Shown in pieces: positions 1-10,306 of a DNA stretch of 64,000 bases (position 1 is its first letter; each line of letters begins with the position of its first letter). Under the pieces are notes generated by a model. It saw only the letters and a list, made by a program, of their open reading frames with translations, ran no database searches and was not told the origin of the DNA. A program made the translations under genes and the position numbers. This DNA is from an uncultured Pelagibacteraceae bacterium (GTDB lineage: Bacteria; Pseudomonadota; Alphaproteobacteria; Pelagibacterales; Pelagibacteraceae): assembly GCA_902590395.1 (NCBI GenBank), contig CACIWQ010000001.1, positions 62,001 to 126,000 of the forward strand, given 5' to 3'.

Positions 1-449
1 ATATTTTCTATAGAATTACTAAATCTTGTATGAATAAAACCTTTTTAATCCCAGTTTTTTGGATTATGAAAATTTTTTATACAATAATTTGTATATTTTT
101 TTCTGTCGATCTGCCAACATCAGTAAAAATAGGGCCTGGTTTTGTTTTGGTCCATCTAGGTAATGTAGTTTTCCATCGTGGTACAAAAATTGGAGATTTT
201 GTTACTATATACCAAAATGTTACAATTGGCTCAAACGATACTGGCAATGTTCCAATTTTAAAAAACTTTGTGACTTTGTTTCACGATTCTTCAGTAATAG
301 GAAATTCTGAAATTAAATCACATTGCCGTGTAGGAGCTAAATCTTTAGCTATAGATTTAAAAACTGAAGAAGCCAGCACCATTTATGGTATTCCAGCAAA
401 GGTTCAAAGAACTTTTAATTGGTACAAGAATAGGCAAAGTAAAAGTTGA
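1..449 (+). CDS. Serine acetyltransferase-like hexapeptide acyltransferase, 5' partial
   Basis: Probably transfers an acetyl or other acyl group from CoA to a sugar or amino acid for surface glycan synthesis. The frame is open to the window edge (codons precede the first ATG at 30 without a stop), so the real start lies outside. The stretch IGPGFVLVHLGNVVF resembles the region of serine acetyltransferases that carries the catalytic His, and a left-handed beta-helix turn IGDFVTIYQNVTIG and a terminal YGIPAKV motif follow. The middle repeats (VTLFHDSSVIG) are more degenerate than in CysE. The stop codon overlaps the TTG start of the next gene. The neighbours are glycosyltransferases, so a polysaccharide role is more likely than cysteine synthesis. 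The family is fairly sure, the substrate unknown. Confidence 0.7.
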   Translation, partial: IFYRITKSCMNKTFLIPVFWIMKIFYTIICIFFSVDLPTSVKIGPGFVLVHLGNVVFHRGTKIGDFVTIYQNVTIGSNDTGNVPILKNFVTLFHDSSVIGNSEIKSHCRVGAKSLAIDLKTEEASTIYGIPAKVQRTFNWYKNRQSKS

Positions 450-1333
450 AAAATAAATCTGAAATAACTTTTGTAATAGTTTCTCTTAAAGCCATAAAAG
501 GTATTAAAAACTGTTTAAACAATATTGGAAAAAATTATAAAGTGATTATCGCAGAAAATTCCAATAGTGCAGATATAAAAAATGATATAGAAAATAGTTT
601 TTCTAATGCTAAATGCATTCTTTTGGGAAAAAATTTTGGTTATGGTACTGCAGCAAATGTTGGTATTTCAAATGTTGAAACTAGATTTGCATTTTTAATT
701 AATGCTGACATAGAAATTTATGAGAATCAAATAATTAATTTAGAAAATAAATTAAATGAATTAAAAAACGATTTTTCGATTGTAACTCCTTTTTATGACG
801 ATTTTAAAGATTTTATTGAAAATAATAAATTTGATAAATTGTCTAATCTTAATCAAAAAATTCTACTTAAAAATAATACTGAACAAGTAACGTTAGCAAA
901 AGGCAGTTCTATGCTTTTTAATTTATCCAAATTCGAAAAAAAAATATTTGATGAAAATTTTTTTTTCTTCTTTGAAGAAATAGATGTTTGTAAAAAAATT
1001 ATCGGTAAAAGAGAAAAAATTCTTTTAATCAACAATATAAAAATAAATCATTCAGGAAATAAAGGTGTTGAAAATATAGATTCTCATGAAATATTAAATT
1101 TTAGAAATTGGCATTATTATTGGTCTTCTTTTTATTACCACAAGAAACATTATGGTTTCTTTAGCTCCTTAAAGATTCATGTGAGACGATTAATTAAATA
1201 TTATTTACTCAAAAATTATTACATTATTTTTAATAAAAAAAAAGCTGACGTTTATAAGTATAGATTCAATGGTTTATTAAAGTCTATGTTAGGAAAAAAA
1301 TCTTCAAGTGGTCCAAATTATGGTGGGCGCTGA
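446..1333 (+). CDS. Family 2 glycosyltransferase
   Basis: A GT-A fold glycosyltransferase that would add a sugar from a nucleotide donor to a growing surface polysaccharide. The N-terminus ITFVIVSLKA is the first Rossmann strand, FGYGTAANVGI is the conserved glycine/asparagine motif of rhamnosyltransferase-like GT2 enzymes, and LINADIEI carries the metal-binding DxD-like site. The C-terminal half is basic and aromatic, as in membrane-associated members. The start is TTG, overlapping the previous stop (TTGA), which suggests translational coupling. The last codons lie inside the acceptor stem of the opposite-strand tRNA-Val, which supplies the stop codon. Donor and acceptor sugars cannot be told from sequence. 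Confidence 0.8.
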   Translation: MKNKSEITFVIVSLKAIKGIKNCLNNIGKNYKVIIAENSNSADIKNDIENSFSNAKCILLGKNFGYGTAANVGISNVETRFAFLINADIEIYENQIINLENKLNELKNDFSIVTPFYDDFKDFIENNKFDKLSNLNQKILLKNNTEQVTLAKGSSMLFNLSKFEKKIFDENFFFFFEEIDVCKKIIGKREKILLINNIKINHSGNKGVENIDSHEILNFRNWHYYWSSFYYHKKHYGFFSSLKIHVRRLIKYYLLKNYYIIFNKKKADVYKYRFNGLLKSMLGKKSSSGPNYGGR

Positions 1334-1396
1334 AGGACTCGAACCTACGACCCTCTCGGTGTAAACGAGATGCTCTACCAACTGAGCTAAGCGCCC
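1321..1396 (-). tRNA. tRNA-Val (anticodon TAC)
   Basis: Read on the minus strand the sequence folds as a 76-base tRNA with encoded CCA. The acceptor stem is GGGCGCT/AGCGCCC, the D-arm GCTC/GAGC, the anticodon stem TCTCG/CGAGA with loop TTTACAC (anticodon TAC), and the T-loop TTCGAGT. The T-stem GTAGG/CCTTC has a U-U mismatch at its second pair. Its 3' end overlaps the end of the convergent glycosyltransferase gene by 13 bases. Confidence 0.95.
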
Positions 1397-1442
1397 CAAA
1401 AACTTTTTAAACTTTTTACAGTACAGCACTGATAAAGTAAAA

Positions 1443-3989
1443 TTAAATCTCTAGGTCTTTAATGCTTATAAATTTATTCGCTAAATTACTATTTTTCTTT
1501 TTAATTTCATCAAAAAAATTCCAGGCTAAAACTAGTGCATAGTCAAATTTTTGTTTTACTCCATTTTTCGAAATTATAGGAATTTTCATTCCAGGAAGAA
1601 ATTTTCCATGTTTAAGCTTGTTGTCTTCGACTATACATTCTATCTCGTTTGAAATTTCATAAAAATTTAATGCAGTTGTTGCTTTTGCAGGCGATCCGTA
1701 TCCAATTAATTTTTTTCCATTTAATTTTAGCTTTTCAATATTTCTTTTTACATTCTTTTTAATTGTATAAATTTTTTCTCCAAATTTTTTATATGTATCG
1801 TACTGCTTTAAACCATACTTTTCCTCTTCCTTTAATAAAACTTTTACACTTTGTTCCTCTTTAGAATTTCTATCTTTTTTTAAGTAGATTCGTAAAGATC
1901 CTCCATGAGTGTTTATTCTTTCGACCCTAATTATTTTTGCATTAAATTGGGTAAAAAAATTAACTAATGAAGTTAAAGACCAGTAGTTGTAATGTTCATG
2001 GTAAATATTATCGAATGTCAGATCTTTTAAAGTATTTAATAAATATTGAACTTCAATAATAATTGTCCCCCTTTCTTTTATTAGCTTAAGCATACATTCG
2101 GCCATTTCTTTCAAGTTATCAGAGTGCGCAAATACATTTGAAGCTAAAATAATATCTGCATTCCCTTTTATTTTTCTTAAATTTTTCTTATCTAAAAAAC
2201 AGTTAACGGTCTTGATTTTATTTTTGTTTGCTAATTTTGAAAGATTTTTGGCTGGTTCTATTCCTAAAATTTTTTTAAATCCCAAATTTTTAAATGGTTT
2301 AAGAGCAACTCCGTCATTACTACCTATGTCAATTATATAAGATTTTTTTGGTAATAATTTAAATTCTTTAACATACTTTTGCGCAGCGTTTTCGAAGTGC
2401 TGCTTGAAAGTTTCTGAAGTAGAAGATAGATAAAGATAGTTTGAAAACATCTTTTTTGGATCTACAACAACTGATAATTGGCAATTGTGACAATTATTAC
2501 AATAATTCATTTCTAAAGGGTATAACTCACATTTAGAATCCTTTTTGTTTAATAAATTATTAGCTAAGGGTTGATAGCCTAAAGAAACAACTCGTTTAAG
2601 ATTATTTTTTCCACAAGATCGACAATCAAACTTATAGCTTTTTATTAATAAATCTTTTTCTTGTTCTCTAACTAAAACATACCTTTTAGTATGTGTTACA
2701 CCATAATTTTCATGTTCTCTTTCTCCTCTTACTAAATTTAAAAAGATTGAATCTTTCGTAAATACCATTGCATGTGCTACGTTTGGTTTTGTAACAATTA
2801 AATCGCCTTCGTTCACAACATGAGTTATTTTTTTCGAACTTGTATTTAGTAAATCCTTATAAACACTAATAAATTGACCTTTGACCAACAAGCATTTTTG
2901 CTCTTGTATTGGATGAAAATGATTTGCTCTTATGGTTCCTTTCTTTGAATCGATATATCCAATTAAATTTATTGGTTCAGGAAGCTCGTGGTTACTTATT
3001 TTTCCTCTATGGTCTACAAATTCCTTTTCCCCTTTTTTAACGTTTTCAAGATTATTTGTAATATTTTGACTCGACCACTTTAAAATCATTTCCTCGATTG
3101 ATTCTTCTAATCCGTAAAGAAATTTAAATCCTTTGCTTAAAAGTTTTTTGTTGGAAAGTGCATACCCTGGATTTGGAATTTTATCCTCGGTTTTAACAAT
3201 TTTTACTTTAGGGTTTATTTTTTTACATATATTAGCAACTTCCTCTACTGAAATTTTATCTTTTGATAAGTTAAAAATTTGATACTTAATATCTTCTCTT
3301 TCCTCCATGAACTTAAAACATCTAGCGGCATCTATTAGTGGAACTAAGCATTTCAATTGTTTACCACCGGCAAAAAGTTTGATTGTTCCATTTTGAGAAG
3401 CGATTTTTGAAAATAAATTTGGCATTATATTTAATCTCATTGTGTCGGTTGAATATCCATAAACTGAAGCTAATCTCAGGATAACGAAATTTCTCCCAGA
3501 TTTTTTTATTTGCTCCTCATTTTTATCTTTGCCAACTCCATATGAAAGTACTGGAAATTTTTCATGATCTTCTTCAATATTATCTTCCATTTTGCTTTTT
3601 CCCTCAAACACTACATGCGTGGAAGGGAATATTATCTTACAATTGTCTGGCGACTCTGAAAGAATTATGGAAGTTCCTTTTTCAGCAACGTCGTTCATTT
3701 GTTTATCTTTGTCGGGATTCGATTCTTCTTTAGTTCTAGCAACATCAGTAACTCCCGCCAAATGATGTATTACGTCAGCTTCTTTTAAAAAATGTTTTAT
3801 ACTATCGACGTCTCTTATGTCGGCATTAACAAAATTTATGCTCCAATTTCTTAATTGATTAACTCTTTCTGATATAAAACGATTGTCTATAACGGTAATT
3901 TGATTTTTCCAGCTTTCTCCTGAATATATTTTACATAGCTCTGTTCCTATATAACCAAGCCCGCCAGTAATCACAATTTTTTTAGTCAT
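1443..3989 (-). CDS. Three-domain nucleotide-sugar protein: SDR epimerase/dehydratase, WxcM-like cupin, C-methyltransferase
   Basis: An 848-residue fusion likely to make a branched or C-methylated deoxysugar. Residues 1-305 form an extended short-chain dehydrogenase with NAD motif GGLGYIG (9-15) and catalytic Y150-x3-K154. Residues about 320-445 resemble dTDP-4-keto-6-deoxyhexose 3,5-epimerase/WxcM cupins (HRGK at 327-330, NHFHP at 356-360, H406). Residues about 452-848 form a SAM-dependent sugar C-methyltransferase. This part has an N-terminal zinc site (C456, C459, C497, C500, C503), a SAM loop DIGSNDG (554-560) and a C-terminal GYGSPAKATT motif typical of TylC3/NovU-type enzymes. These activities are usually on separate genes. 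It is transcribed divergently from the GT17 genes. Domain calls are strong; the sugar product is inferred. Confidence 0.85.
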   Translation of the reverse strand: MTKKIVITGGLGYIGTELCKIYSGESWKNQITVIDNRFISERVNQLRNWSINFVNADIRDVDSIKHFLKEADVIHHLAGVTDVARTKEESNPDKDKQMNDVAEKGTSIILSESPDNCKIIFPSTHVVFEGKSKMEDNIEEDHEKFPVLSYGVGKDKNEEQIKKSGRNFVILRLASVYGYSTDTMRLNIMPNLFSKIASQNGTIKLFAGGKQLKCLVPLIDAARCFKFMEEREDIKYQIFNLSKDKISVEEVANICKKINPKVKIVKTEDKIPNPGYALSNKKLLSKGFKFLYGLEESIEEMILKWSSQNITNNLENVKKGEKEFVDHRGKISNHELPEPINLIGYIDSKKGTIRANHFHPIQEQKCLLVKGQFISVYKDLLNTSSKKITHVVNEGDLIVTKPNVAHAMVFTKDSIFLNLVRGEREHENYGVTHTKRYVLVREQEKDLLIKSYKFDCRSCGKNNLKRVVSLGYQPLANNLLNKKDSKCELYPLEMNYCNNCHNCQLSVVVDPKKMFSNYLYLSSTSETFKQHFENAAQKYVKEFKLLPKKSYIIDIGSNDGVALKPFKNLGFKKILGIEPAKNLSKLANKNKIKTVNCFLDKKNLRKIKGNADIILASNVFAHSDNLKEMAECMLKLIKERGTIIIEVQYLLNTLKDLTFDNIYHEHYNYWSLTSLVNFFTQFNAKIIRVERINTHGGSLRIYLKKDRNSKEEQSVKVLLKEEEKYGLKQYDTYKKFGEKIYTIKKNVKRNIEKLKLNGKKLIGYGSPAKATTALNFYEISNEIECIVEDNKLKHGKFLPGMKIPIISKNGVKQKFDYALVLAWNFFDEIKKKNSNLANKFISIKDLEI

Positions 3990-4077
3990 AGCTGTTATTG
4001 TTCTTTATTAAAATTAGATCTTTATGTTATTACTATGGCAAAGATTTATATTATTTAAACTTAATCTTCAAATATAT

Positions 4078-4971
4078 ATGAAAATCTACGATTGTTTTAT
4101 GTTTTTTGATGAAGAGATGCTTTTAGATCTCAGATTAAACATTATGGACAAATATGTAGATAAATTTGTCATTACTGAAGCCGCCTATATGCATAGTGGC
4201 AAGCCCAAAAAACTTATTTTTGATATTAACAAGTTTTCAAAATTTAAAGATAAAATTAATTATATAGTTGTAGATAGGCCACCTTCAGATTTGCTTAAAA
4301 TTGAAGAAAAGGACGATTTGATTAAAAAACAATCTAAAATGACTTTTAATGCAAAAAAAAGAGAAATTTACCAAATTAACAAGACTCAGGAGGGAACAAG
4401 CAATGCTAATCCTGAAGATATTATTATTGTAAGTGACTTAGATGAAATACCAGATCTTGAAAAAATAGATTTCAAGAAAATAGATAATAAACTGATTTTT
4501 TTTAAACAAAAAATGTTTTATTACAAACTTAATTTATTACATCAAACATTGCCTTGGTACGGAACAAAAGCTTGCAAAAAAAAACGTTTTATAAATCCCG
4601 AATGGTTGAGGTCAGTAAAAAACAAAAAGTATCCTTCGTGGAGATTAGATATTTTATTTTCTAAATTTAAATATAGCAATATTCATGTAGTCGAAAATGG
4701 AGGTTGGCATTTTAGTAATGTGAGAGAACCTGAAGATTTAGAATTAAAATTAAAAAATTTTCTTCATCATGTAGATTATGATCAAAGCGGACTAGAATTA
4801 AAAGATTTAAAAAGATTGATAAAAGAAAAAAAAATTATGTACGACCATTCAGTTGATAAAAAAGGACATAAGTGGGGTGACGGTATTAAATTAAAAAGCA
4901 TTAAACTTGAAGAAATGCCAAAATATGTTAGTGATAACAAAGAAAAATTCAAACAGTGGCTAGAAATTTAA
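4078..4971 (+). CDS. GT17-family glycosyltransferase (beta-1,4-N-acetylglucosaminyltransferase-like), copy 1
   Basis: A 297-residue protein of the GT17 type, the family of eukaryotic beta-1,4-mannosyl-glycoprotein GlcNAc transferase and bacterial relatives in polysaccharide clusters. It shows the family opening MKIYDCFMFFDE, the early YMHSG segment (37-41), the metal-binding SDLDEIPD (D120, D122) and a late ENGGWHF motif. An open frame extends upstream to 4024, but the ATG at 4078 is chosen because the paralogue at 5683 begins with the same residues and the upstream extension has no counterpart. It is followed after 13 bases by the putative oxygenase gene. Donor and acceptor are not determinable here. 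Confidence 0.82.
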   Translation: MKIYDCFMFFDEEMLLDLRLNIMDKYVDKFVITEAAYMHSGKPKKLIFDINKFSKFKDKINYIVVDRPPSDLLKIEEKDDLIKKQSKMTFNAKKREIYQINKTQEGTSNANPEDIIIVSDLDEIPDLEKIDFKKIDNKLIFFKQKMFYYKLNLLHQTLPWYGTKACKKKRFINPEWLRSVKNKKYPSWRLDILFSKFKYSNIHVVENGGWHFSNVREPEDLELKLKNFLHHVDYDQSGLELKDLKRLIKEKKIMYDHSVDKKGHKWGDGIKLKSIKLEEMPKYVSDNKEKFKQWLEI

Positions 4972-4984
4972 TAAAAAAAAATAA

Positions 4985-5680
4985 ATGAAGAAAGAGAATT
5001 TAAGTAAAATTAAAAAACTAGAAGGGCCTCCAAGAATAGTTAAAATTTTTTCTGAAAAAGAAATTAAAATGGTAACAGATCTTTATTTCTCATTACCAGA
5101 AACATTATTTAACAAAAAACAAAATGTTCGAAAAAAAGTTTGGCTGCAAAACTATAACAAAGAGCTAGATAAAATATATGTAGAAAAACTTAAAAATGAA
5201 TTAGGTAACTTTAGAATGGACTCTTTAAAAGATAGTAAAGGTCAGGATTATTTTGGCCTTTTTCATGAAAGTTTTTCTCCACTGCAATTACATGTAGATT
5301 CAGGATTTAATAAAAAAGAAATAATTTATAAACAAGTTGTTACTCCATTATCTCCAATTGGAGAAACTGTAATTTTCAAAAATAGATGGTATGGAAGATC
5401 TACATCCTTCACAATCGATGAAGAAGAATTAAAATTCAAACCTAAACCTGATCAAAATGACAGATCTTCAAAGCACCTAGGTCAAAAACCTTTTGATAAA
5501 GCTGTCCATGAAAAATATTTAACCCATATTGATATAAAAAATCTTCAAGGTCTTGAGGTTGAACTAATATACAATTGGAAGATAGGAGAAACTTTAATAA
5601 TGGACAGATCTCATATACATTGTTCATCTTCAAATATTAAAGATAAAAAAATAGGTCTTACAACATTTACTAAAAAATAA
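4985..5680 (+). CDS. Putative Fe(II)/2-oxoglutarate oxygenase-like protein
   Basis: I do not firmly recognise this 231-residue protein. It carries LHVDSG (H103, D105) followed by a beta-rich stretch and a distal GETLIMDRSHIHCSS (H210 or H212), an arrangement like the HxD...H iron site of 2-oxoglutarate oxygenases on a double-stranded beta-helix. A basic residue after the distal His (K221 or K222) could contact the co-substrate. There is no signal peptide or membrane segment. It sits between two GT17 paralogues, 13 bases after one and 2 bases before the other, so the three are almost certainly co-transcribed. It may hydroxylate or otherwise modify a glycan or its precursor; a cupin or non-enzymatic role is the alternative. 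Confidence 0.45.
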   Translation: MKKENLSKIKKLEGPPRIVKIFSEKEIKMVTDLYFSLPETLFNKKQNVRKKVWLQNYNKELDKIYVEKLKNELGNFRMDSLKDSKGQDYFGLFHESFSPLQLHVDSGFNKKEIIYKQVVTPLSPIGETVIFKNRWYGRSTSFTIDEEELKFKPKPDQNDRSSKHLGQKPFDKAVHEKYLTHIDIKNLQGLEVELIYNWKIGETLIMDRSHIHCSSSNIKDKKIGLTTFTKK

Positions 5681-5682
5681 TA

Positions 5683-6570
5683 ATGAAAATATACGATTGC
5701 TTTCAATTTTTTGATGAAAATATGATGCTCGATCTGAGACTAAATATATTAAATGATCACGTCCATAAATTTGTCATTGTTGAAAATGCCTACATGCATA
5801 GTGGTAAAAAAAAAAATCCTGTTTTCGAAATAAAAAACTTCACAAAATTTAAAGATAAAATTATTTACATACTGGTAGATAAATTGCCTGTCGATCTGTA
5901 CGATATTAGTAAAATTAGTGAAAAAGAAAAAGGCAACAGAATTATTGATAATACGTTAAAGATAGAACATGCTCAAAGAAATTCTATAGTTAAAGGATTA
6001 AACTCAGCTGAAGAGAATGATCTTATAATCATAAATGATGTGGATGAAATTCCCAATTTAGAAGAAAATGACCTTAGAAATTGCAAAAAAAAAATAATTC
6101 ATTTTAAACAAAAAATGTTTTATTACAAATTCAACTTAAAATATGGTTCTCTACCTTGGTTTGGTTCAAGAGCTACTTTAAAAAAAAATCTTATAACTCC
6201 ACAATTGCTAAGGGACACTAAATCAAGGAAATATCCTTTATGGAGATTAGATATTCTTTTTTCTAAATCAAAATACAATAGTATTGAATATATAGAAAAT
6301 GGTGGATGGCATTTTGTAAACATTAAATCGCCTGAAGAAATTGAAAAAAAATTAAAAAATTTTGGACATCATTGGGAATTTCAACTAAGTGGCTTAAAAT
6401 TAGGCGATATTGAAAATATGATTAACAATAAAAGAGCTGTTTATGACTATAATGCTGATATGAAAACTTCAAAATGGTCCGGAAAGGCAAAGCTTACTAA
6501 GTGTGAATTGTCTGAAATGCCAAAATATTTGATTAATAATCAAAATAAATATTTAAATTGGTTGGAGTAA
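5683..6570 (+). CDS. GT17-family glycosyltransferase, copy 2
   Basis: A 295-residue paralogue of the gene at 4078. It shares the opening MKIYDCFQFFDE, YMHSG at 37-41, the acidic metal motif INDVDEIPN (D119, D121), the Trp-rich WRLDILFSK block and ENGGWHF. The two copies are similar along their whole length, including at DNA level around the WRLDILFSK block, so they probably arose by duplication. They differ between the YMHSG and acidic motifs (about residues 65-115), which suggests different donor or acceptor preference. It starts 2 bases after the putative oxygenase stop and is the last gene of the island before the convergent lon gene. Confidence 0.82.
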   Translation: MKIYDCFQFFDENMMLDLRLNILNDHVHKFVIVENAYMHSGKKKNPVFEIKNFTKFKDKIIYILVDKLPVDLYDISKISEKEKGNRIIDNTLKIEHAQRNSIVKGLNSAEENDLIIINDVDEIPNLEENDLRNCKKKIIHFKQKMFYYKFNLKYGSLPWFGSRATLKKNLITPQLLRDTKSRKYPLWRLDILFSKSKYNSIEYIENGGWHFVNIKSPEEIEKKLKNFGHHWEFQLSGLKLGDIENMINNKRAVYDYNADMKTSKWSGKAKLTKCELSEMPKYLINNQNKYLNWLE

Positions 6571-6590
6571 TTTTTGAAGTAATATTTTAT

Positions 6591-8981
6591 TTAGTGGGTG
6601 CTTCCAGGAACTGCTTTCTCACCACTTTTTGATTTAGGTAAATTTTCAACTTCTATCCATTCAACTGGTTTTAACTCTTTAACCAAAGCCACTTTTAAAA
6701 CCTCATCAACTGTCTTAACTGTAGTTATTTTTAAATTATCTAAAATATTTTTAGGAATTTCAGATAAATCTTTTTTATTATCCTCTGGTATCAATACTTG
6801 AGAAATTCGGGCCCTATGAGCAGCTAAAAGTTTTTCTTTCAGCCCTCCAATAGGTAAAACATGTCCTCTTAATGTAACTTCTCCTGTCATAGCAATATTT
6901 TTATCGACAGCTACTCCGGTAATTGATGAGACTATCGAAGTTACCATAGCAATTCCGGCTGACGGACCATCTTTCGGTGTAGCTCCTTCAGGTACATGAA
7001 CATGAAAGTCTTTCTTTTCAAAAATAGGTGGAATAATACCAAATTCTAAAGATTTAGATCTTACATAAGATTTTGCTGCTTTTACCGATTCTTGCATAAC
7101 GTCTCCTAGCTTTCCAGTTATTTGCATTTTACCTTTTCCGGGCATTACAGCTGACTCTATTTTTAATATTTCTCCACCAAATTCTGTCCAGGCTAAGCCT
7201 GTAGCTACTCCAACTTTGTGGTCGCTTTCTACCTCATCATATTTAAATTTTTTAACTCCAAGATAGTCGGGCAAATTTTGAGAATTAATTTCAAGTTTTT
7301 TAGTTTCGTCTGTTAAAATATTTTTTACAGTTTTTCTTGCTAATTTCGAAATTTCTCTTTCAAGGTTACGAACACCCGCTTCTTTAGTGTAGCTCTGTAT
7401 AATGTCTACTAGAGCTTCTTTTTTTAAATTCCATTCCTCATTCTTAAGTCCATTATCTTTTATCTGTTTAGGTATTAAATATTTATTTGCTATATTGATT
7501 TTCTCATCCTCTGTGTATCCAGGAATTCTTATTACTTCCAATCTATCTAGCAAAGGTGGTAAAATACTTAAAGTATTTGCAGTAGTCACAAACATAACAT
7601 CGGATAAATCATAATCCACTTCTAAGTAATGATCATTAAAAGCTAAATTTTGTTCAGGGTCTAAGGCTTCTAGCAATGCTGAAGAAGGATCTCCTCTATA
7701 ATCAGTGCCTACCTTATCTATTTCATCCAATAGGAAAAGAGGATTTTTTGTTCCTGCTTTTTTCATTTGTTGAATTATTTTACCAGGTAAAGACCCTATG
7801 TAAGTTCTTCTGTGTCCTCTAATTTCTGCTTCATCTCTTATTCCGCCTAAAGACATACGTACAAATTTTCTTCCAGTAGATCTAGCTATTGATTTTCCTA
7901 ACGAAGTTTTTCCCACACCTGGAGGACCAACTAAACATAAAATCGCCCCTTTTATTTTTCCGACTCTTTTTTGTACTGCTAAATATTCAAGAATTCTTTC
8001 TTTAACTTTTTCTAAACCGTAATGATCTTCATCTAAGATTTTTTTGGCTTCAGTTATGTTTATAGTATCTATTTTTTTACTATTCCAAGGTAATTCAACC
8101 ATCCAATCAAGATAGTTCCTAACAACAGTTGCTTCAGCTGACATTGAGCTCATTGATTTAAGTTTTTTTAACTCGGCTACACATTTTTTGGTAGCTTCTT
8201 TAGGCATTTTGGCCTTTATTATGGATTTTTGTAATTGAGCTATCTCATCTTTTCCATCTTCGATTTCTCCAAGCTCTCTTTGAATAGCTTTCATTTGCTC
8301 GTTTAGATAATATTCTCTTTGGGTTTTTTCCATTTGGTTTTTAACCCTTCCTCTAATTCTTTTTTCCATACTAATTACATTTATTTCGTTATTAATATGT
8401 TCTGCTAGTTTTTCTAATCTTAATTTAATATCAATGGTTTCCAATAATTTCTGTTTTTCTGGAATTGAAATATTTAATTGAACCGCAATATTATCGGCTA
8501 CTTTAGAAGGATCTTTTTGTTCTTTTAGGCTCGACATTAGCTCAAAAGAAATCTTTTTATTTAAATTTGTCAATTTTTCCAATTTTCTAACTAAAGCTAT
8601 GGAATAAGCTAACATGTCTTCTTTAGATTCAATTTTATCTTTTATAATTTCTGCAGAACTCGTTATATATTCATCTTCATTTTTACAATCTAAAATTTTA
8701 ACTCTATCAATTCCTTCTACTAAAACTTTTACTGTACCATCAGGTAATTTCAGTAATTGTAAAATCTTACTTTCACAACCAAAAGCATACAAATCTTCTG
8801 CACTAGGATCATCTACTTCAGCATTTTTTTGAGTTACCAATATAATTTTTTTATTGGTTTTCATAACCTCATTCAAAGCTTTAATGGATTTATCTCTGCC
8901 TACAAAAAGTGGCACTATTATTCCCGGAAACACAACTATATCCCTTAATGGTAATAATGGAGAAAAATCAGTTTTGATCAT
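6591..8981 (-). CDS. lon: ATP-dependent protease Lon
   Basis: A cytosolic AAA+ serine protease that degrades misfolded and regulatory proteins. The 796-residue protein has the full bacterial LonA layout: the N-terminal substrate domain (LPLRDIVVFPG near residue 10), a coiled-coil linker, the AAA+ module with Walker A GPPGVGKT near 350-357 and Walker B FLLDEIDK, and the C-terminal protease domain. The catalytic Ser is in PKDGPSAGIAM (about 673) and the Lys in GGLKEKLLAAHRA (about 715). Length matches E. coli Lon. It is the last gene of the tig-clpP-clpX-lon series, 44 bases after clpX, and converges on the surface-glycan island. Confidence 0.97.
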   Translation of the reverse strand: MIKTDFSPLLPLRDIVVFPGIIVPLFVGRDKSIKALNEVMKTNKKIILVTQKNAEVDDPSAEDLYAFGCESKILQLLKLPDGTVKVLVEGIDRVKILDCKNEDEYITSSAEIIKDKIESKEDMLAYSIALVRKLEKLTNLNKKISFELMSSLKEQKDPSKVADNIAVQLNISIPEKQKLLETIDIKLRLEKLAEHINNEINVISMEKRIRGRVKNQMEKTQREYYLNEQMKAIQRELGEIEDGKDEIAQLQKSIIKAKMPKEATKKCVAELKKLKSMSSMSAEATVVRNYLDWMVELPWNSKKIDTINITEAKKILDEDHYGLEKVKERILEYLAVQKRVGKIKGAILCLVGPPGVGKTSLGKSIARSTGRKFVRMSLGGIRDEAEIRGHRRTYIGSLPGKIIQQMKKAGTKNPLFLLDEIDKVGTDYRGDPSSALLEALDPEQNLAFNDHYLEVDYDLSDVMFVTTANTLSILPPLLDRLEVIRIPGYTEDEKINIANKYLIPKQIKDNGLKNEEWNLKKEALVDIIQSYTKEAGVRNLEREISKLARKTVKNILTDETKKLEINSQNLPDYLGVKKFKYDEVESDHKVGVATGLAWTEFGGEILKIESAVMPGKGKMQITGKLGDVMQESVKAAKSYVRSKSLEFGIIPPIFEKKDFHVHVPEGATPKDGPSAGIAMVTSIVSSITGVAVDKNIAMTGEVTLRGHVLPIGGLKEKLLAAHRARISQVLIPEDNKKDLSEIPKNILDNLKITTVKTVDEVLKVALVKELKPVEWIEVENLPKSKSGEKAVPGSTH

Positions 8982-9025
8982 AATTATAGTATATGGTTAT
9001 TATTAAGATTATATCAACTGATTTC

Positions 9026-10288
9026 TTATGCGGCAAAAGTCTTTTTGTCTTTTTTCTCTTTAGTATATGTAATTAGTGGCTGTGTGTTGTTTTTAACTAC
9101 AGATTTGTCAATAACCACCTTAGCAACATTTTCCATTGCTGGAAGTTTAAACATAGTTTTCAACAATAAAGACTCGATAATAGATCTTAATCCTCTTGCT
9201 CCAGTTTTTTTACTGATTGATTTTTTGGCTATTTCTATTATGGCATCATCATTAAAAACAAGTTCTGCATTTTCAAACTCAAAAAGTCTTTTAAACTGTT
9301 TTATCAATGAATTTTTTGGTTCCTTCAATATCTTTACAAGTGCCTTTTCATCAAGGTCGTCTAAAGTAGCAAGTATCGGCATTCTTCCTACAAATTCAGG
9401 AATTAAACCATATTTTATCAAATCCTCAGGTTCTAAATTTTTTATTAATTCTCCTGTTGATTTATCTTGGAAATGTTTAACTTTAGCTCCAAAACCAATT
9501 GAACTTTCTGAACCTCTTCTTGCAATAACTTTGTCTAAACCACCAAAAGCGCCACCGCAAATAAACAATATGTTAGTTGTGTCTACTTGTAAAAATTCTT
9601 GTTGAGGATGTTTTCTTCCTCCTTGTGGTGGAACGCTTGCTATCGTTCCTTCCATAATTTTTAATAAAGCCTGTTGGACTCCTTCCCCAGATACATCTCT
9701 AGTAATAGAAGGGTTCTCTGATTTTCTACTTATTTTATCCACTTCATCAATATAAACTATACCATGTTGGGCTTTCTCTACATTATAATCAGCTGCCTGT
9801 AGAAGTTTTAGTATTATATTTTCAACATCTTCACCAACATATCCCGCCTCGGTTAATGTTGTTGCATCAGCCATGGTAAATGGAACATCTAAAATTCTTG
9901 CTAGTGTTTGTGCTAGCAATGTTTTTCCACATCCTGTCGGACCAACTAAAAGTATATTTGATTTTGACAATTCCACATCTTTGTTATTTTTAGATTGGTG
10001 ACTTAAACGTTTGTAATGATTATGCACAGCAACGGCTAACACTTCTTTTGCATAAGTTTGACTAATAACATAGTCATCTAAAACTTTACATATTTCCTCA
10101 GGTGTTGGGACTCCTTCTTGATTTTTTACAAATGAGTCCTTGTTCTCTTCCTTGATTATATCCATACAAAGCTCAACACATTCGTCACAAATGAAAACCG
10201 TTGGTCCAGCGATTAATTTTCTAACTTCATGCTGGCTTTTTCCACAGAATGAACAATAAAGAATATTTTTGTTATTTTTCTCAGTCAT
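9026..10288 (-). CDS. clpX: ATP-dependent Clp protease ATP-binding subunit ClpX
   Basis: The hexameric unfoldase that feeds substrates to ClpP. The 420-residue protein has the N-terminal C4 zinc-binding domain (C12, C15, C34, C37), Walker A GPTGCGKT near 117-124, Walker [10 protein letters not shown], and the ClpP-docking region around SSIGFGAKV. All functional motifs of ClpX are present. An 88-base space upstream, separating it from clpP, contains three potential hairpins. It sits between clpP and lon on the same strand, the usual alphaproteobacterial order. Confidence 0.97.
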   Translation of the reverse strand: MTEKNNKNILYCSFCGKSQHEVRKLIAGPTVFICDECVELCMDIIKEENKDSFVKNQEGVPTPEEICKVLDDYVISQTYAKEVLAVAVHNHYKRLSHQSKNNKDVELSKSNILLVGPTGCGKTLLAQTLARILDVPFTMADATTLTEAGYVGEDVENIILKLLQAADYNVEKAQHGIVYIDEVDKISRKSENPSITRDVSGEGVQQALLKIMEGTIASVPPQGGRKHPQQEFLQVDTTNILFICGGAFGGLDKVIARRGSESSIGFGAKVKHFQDKSTGELIKNLEPEDLIKYGLIPEFVGRMPILATLDDLDEKALVKILKEPKNSLIKQFKRLFEFENAELVFNDDAIIEIAKKSISKKTGARGLRSIIESLLLKTMFKLPAMENVAKVVIDKSVVKNNTQPLITYTKEKKDKKTFAA

Positions 10289-10306
10289 AATCTTTTAACG
10301 AATCAA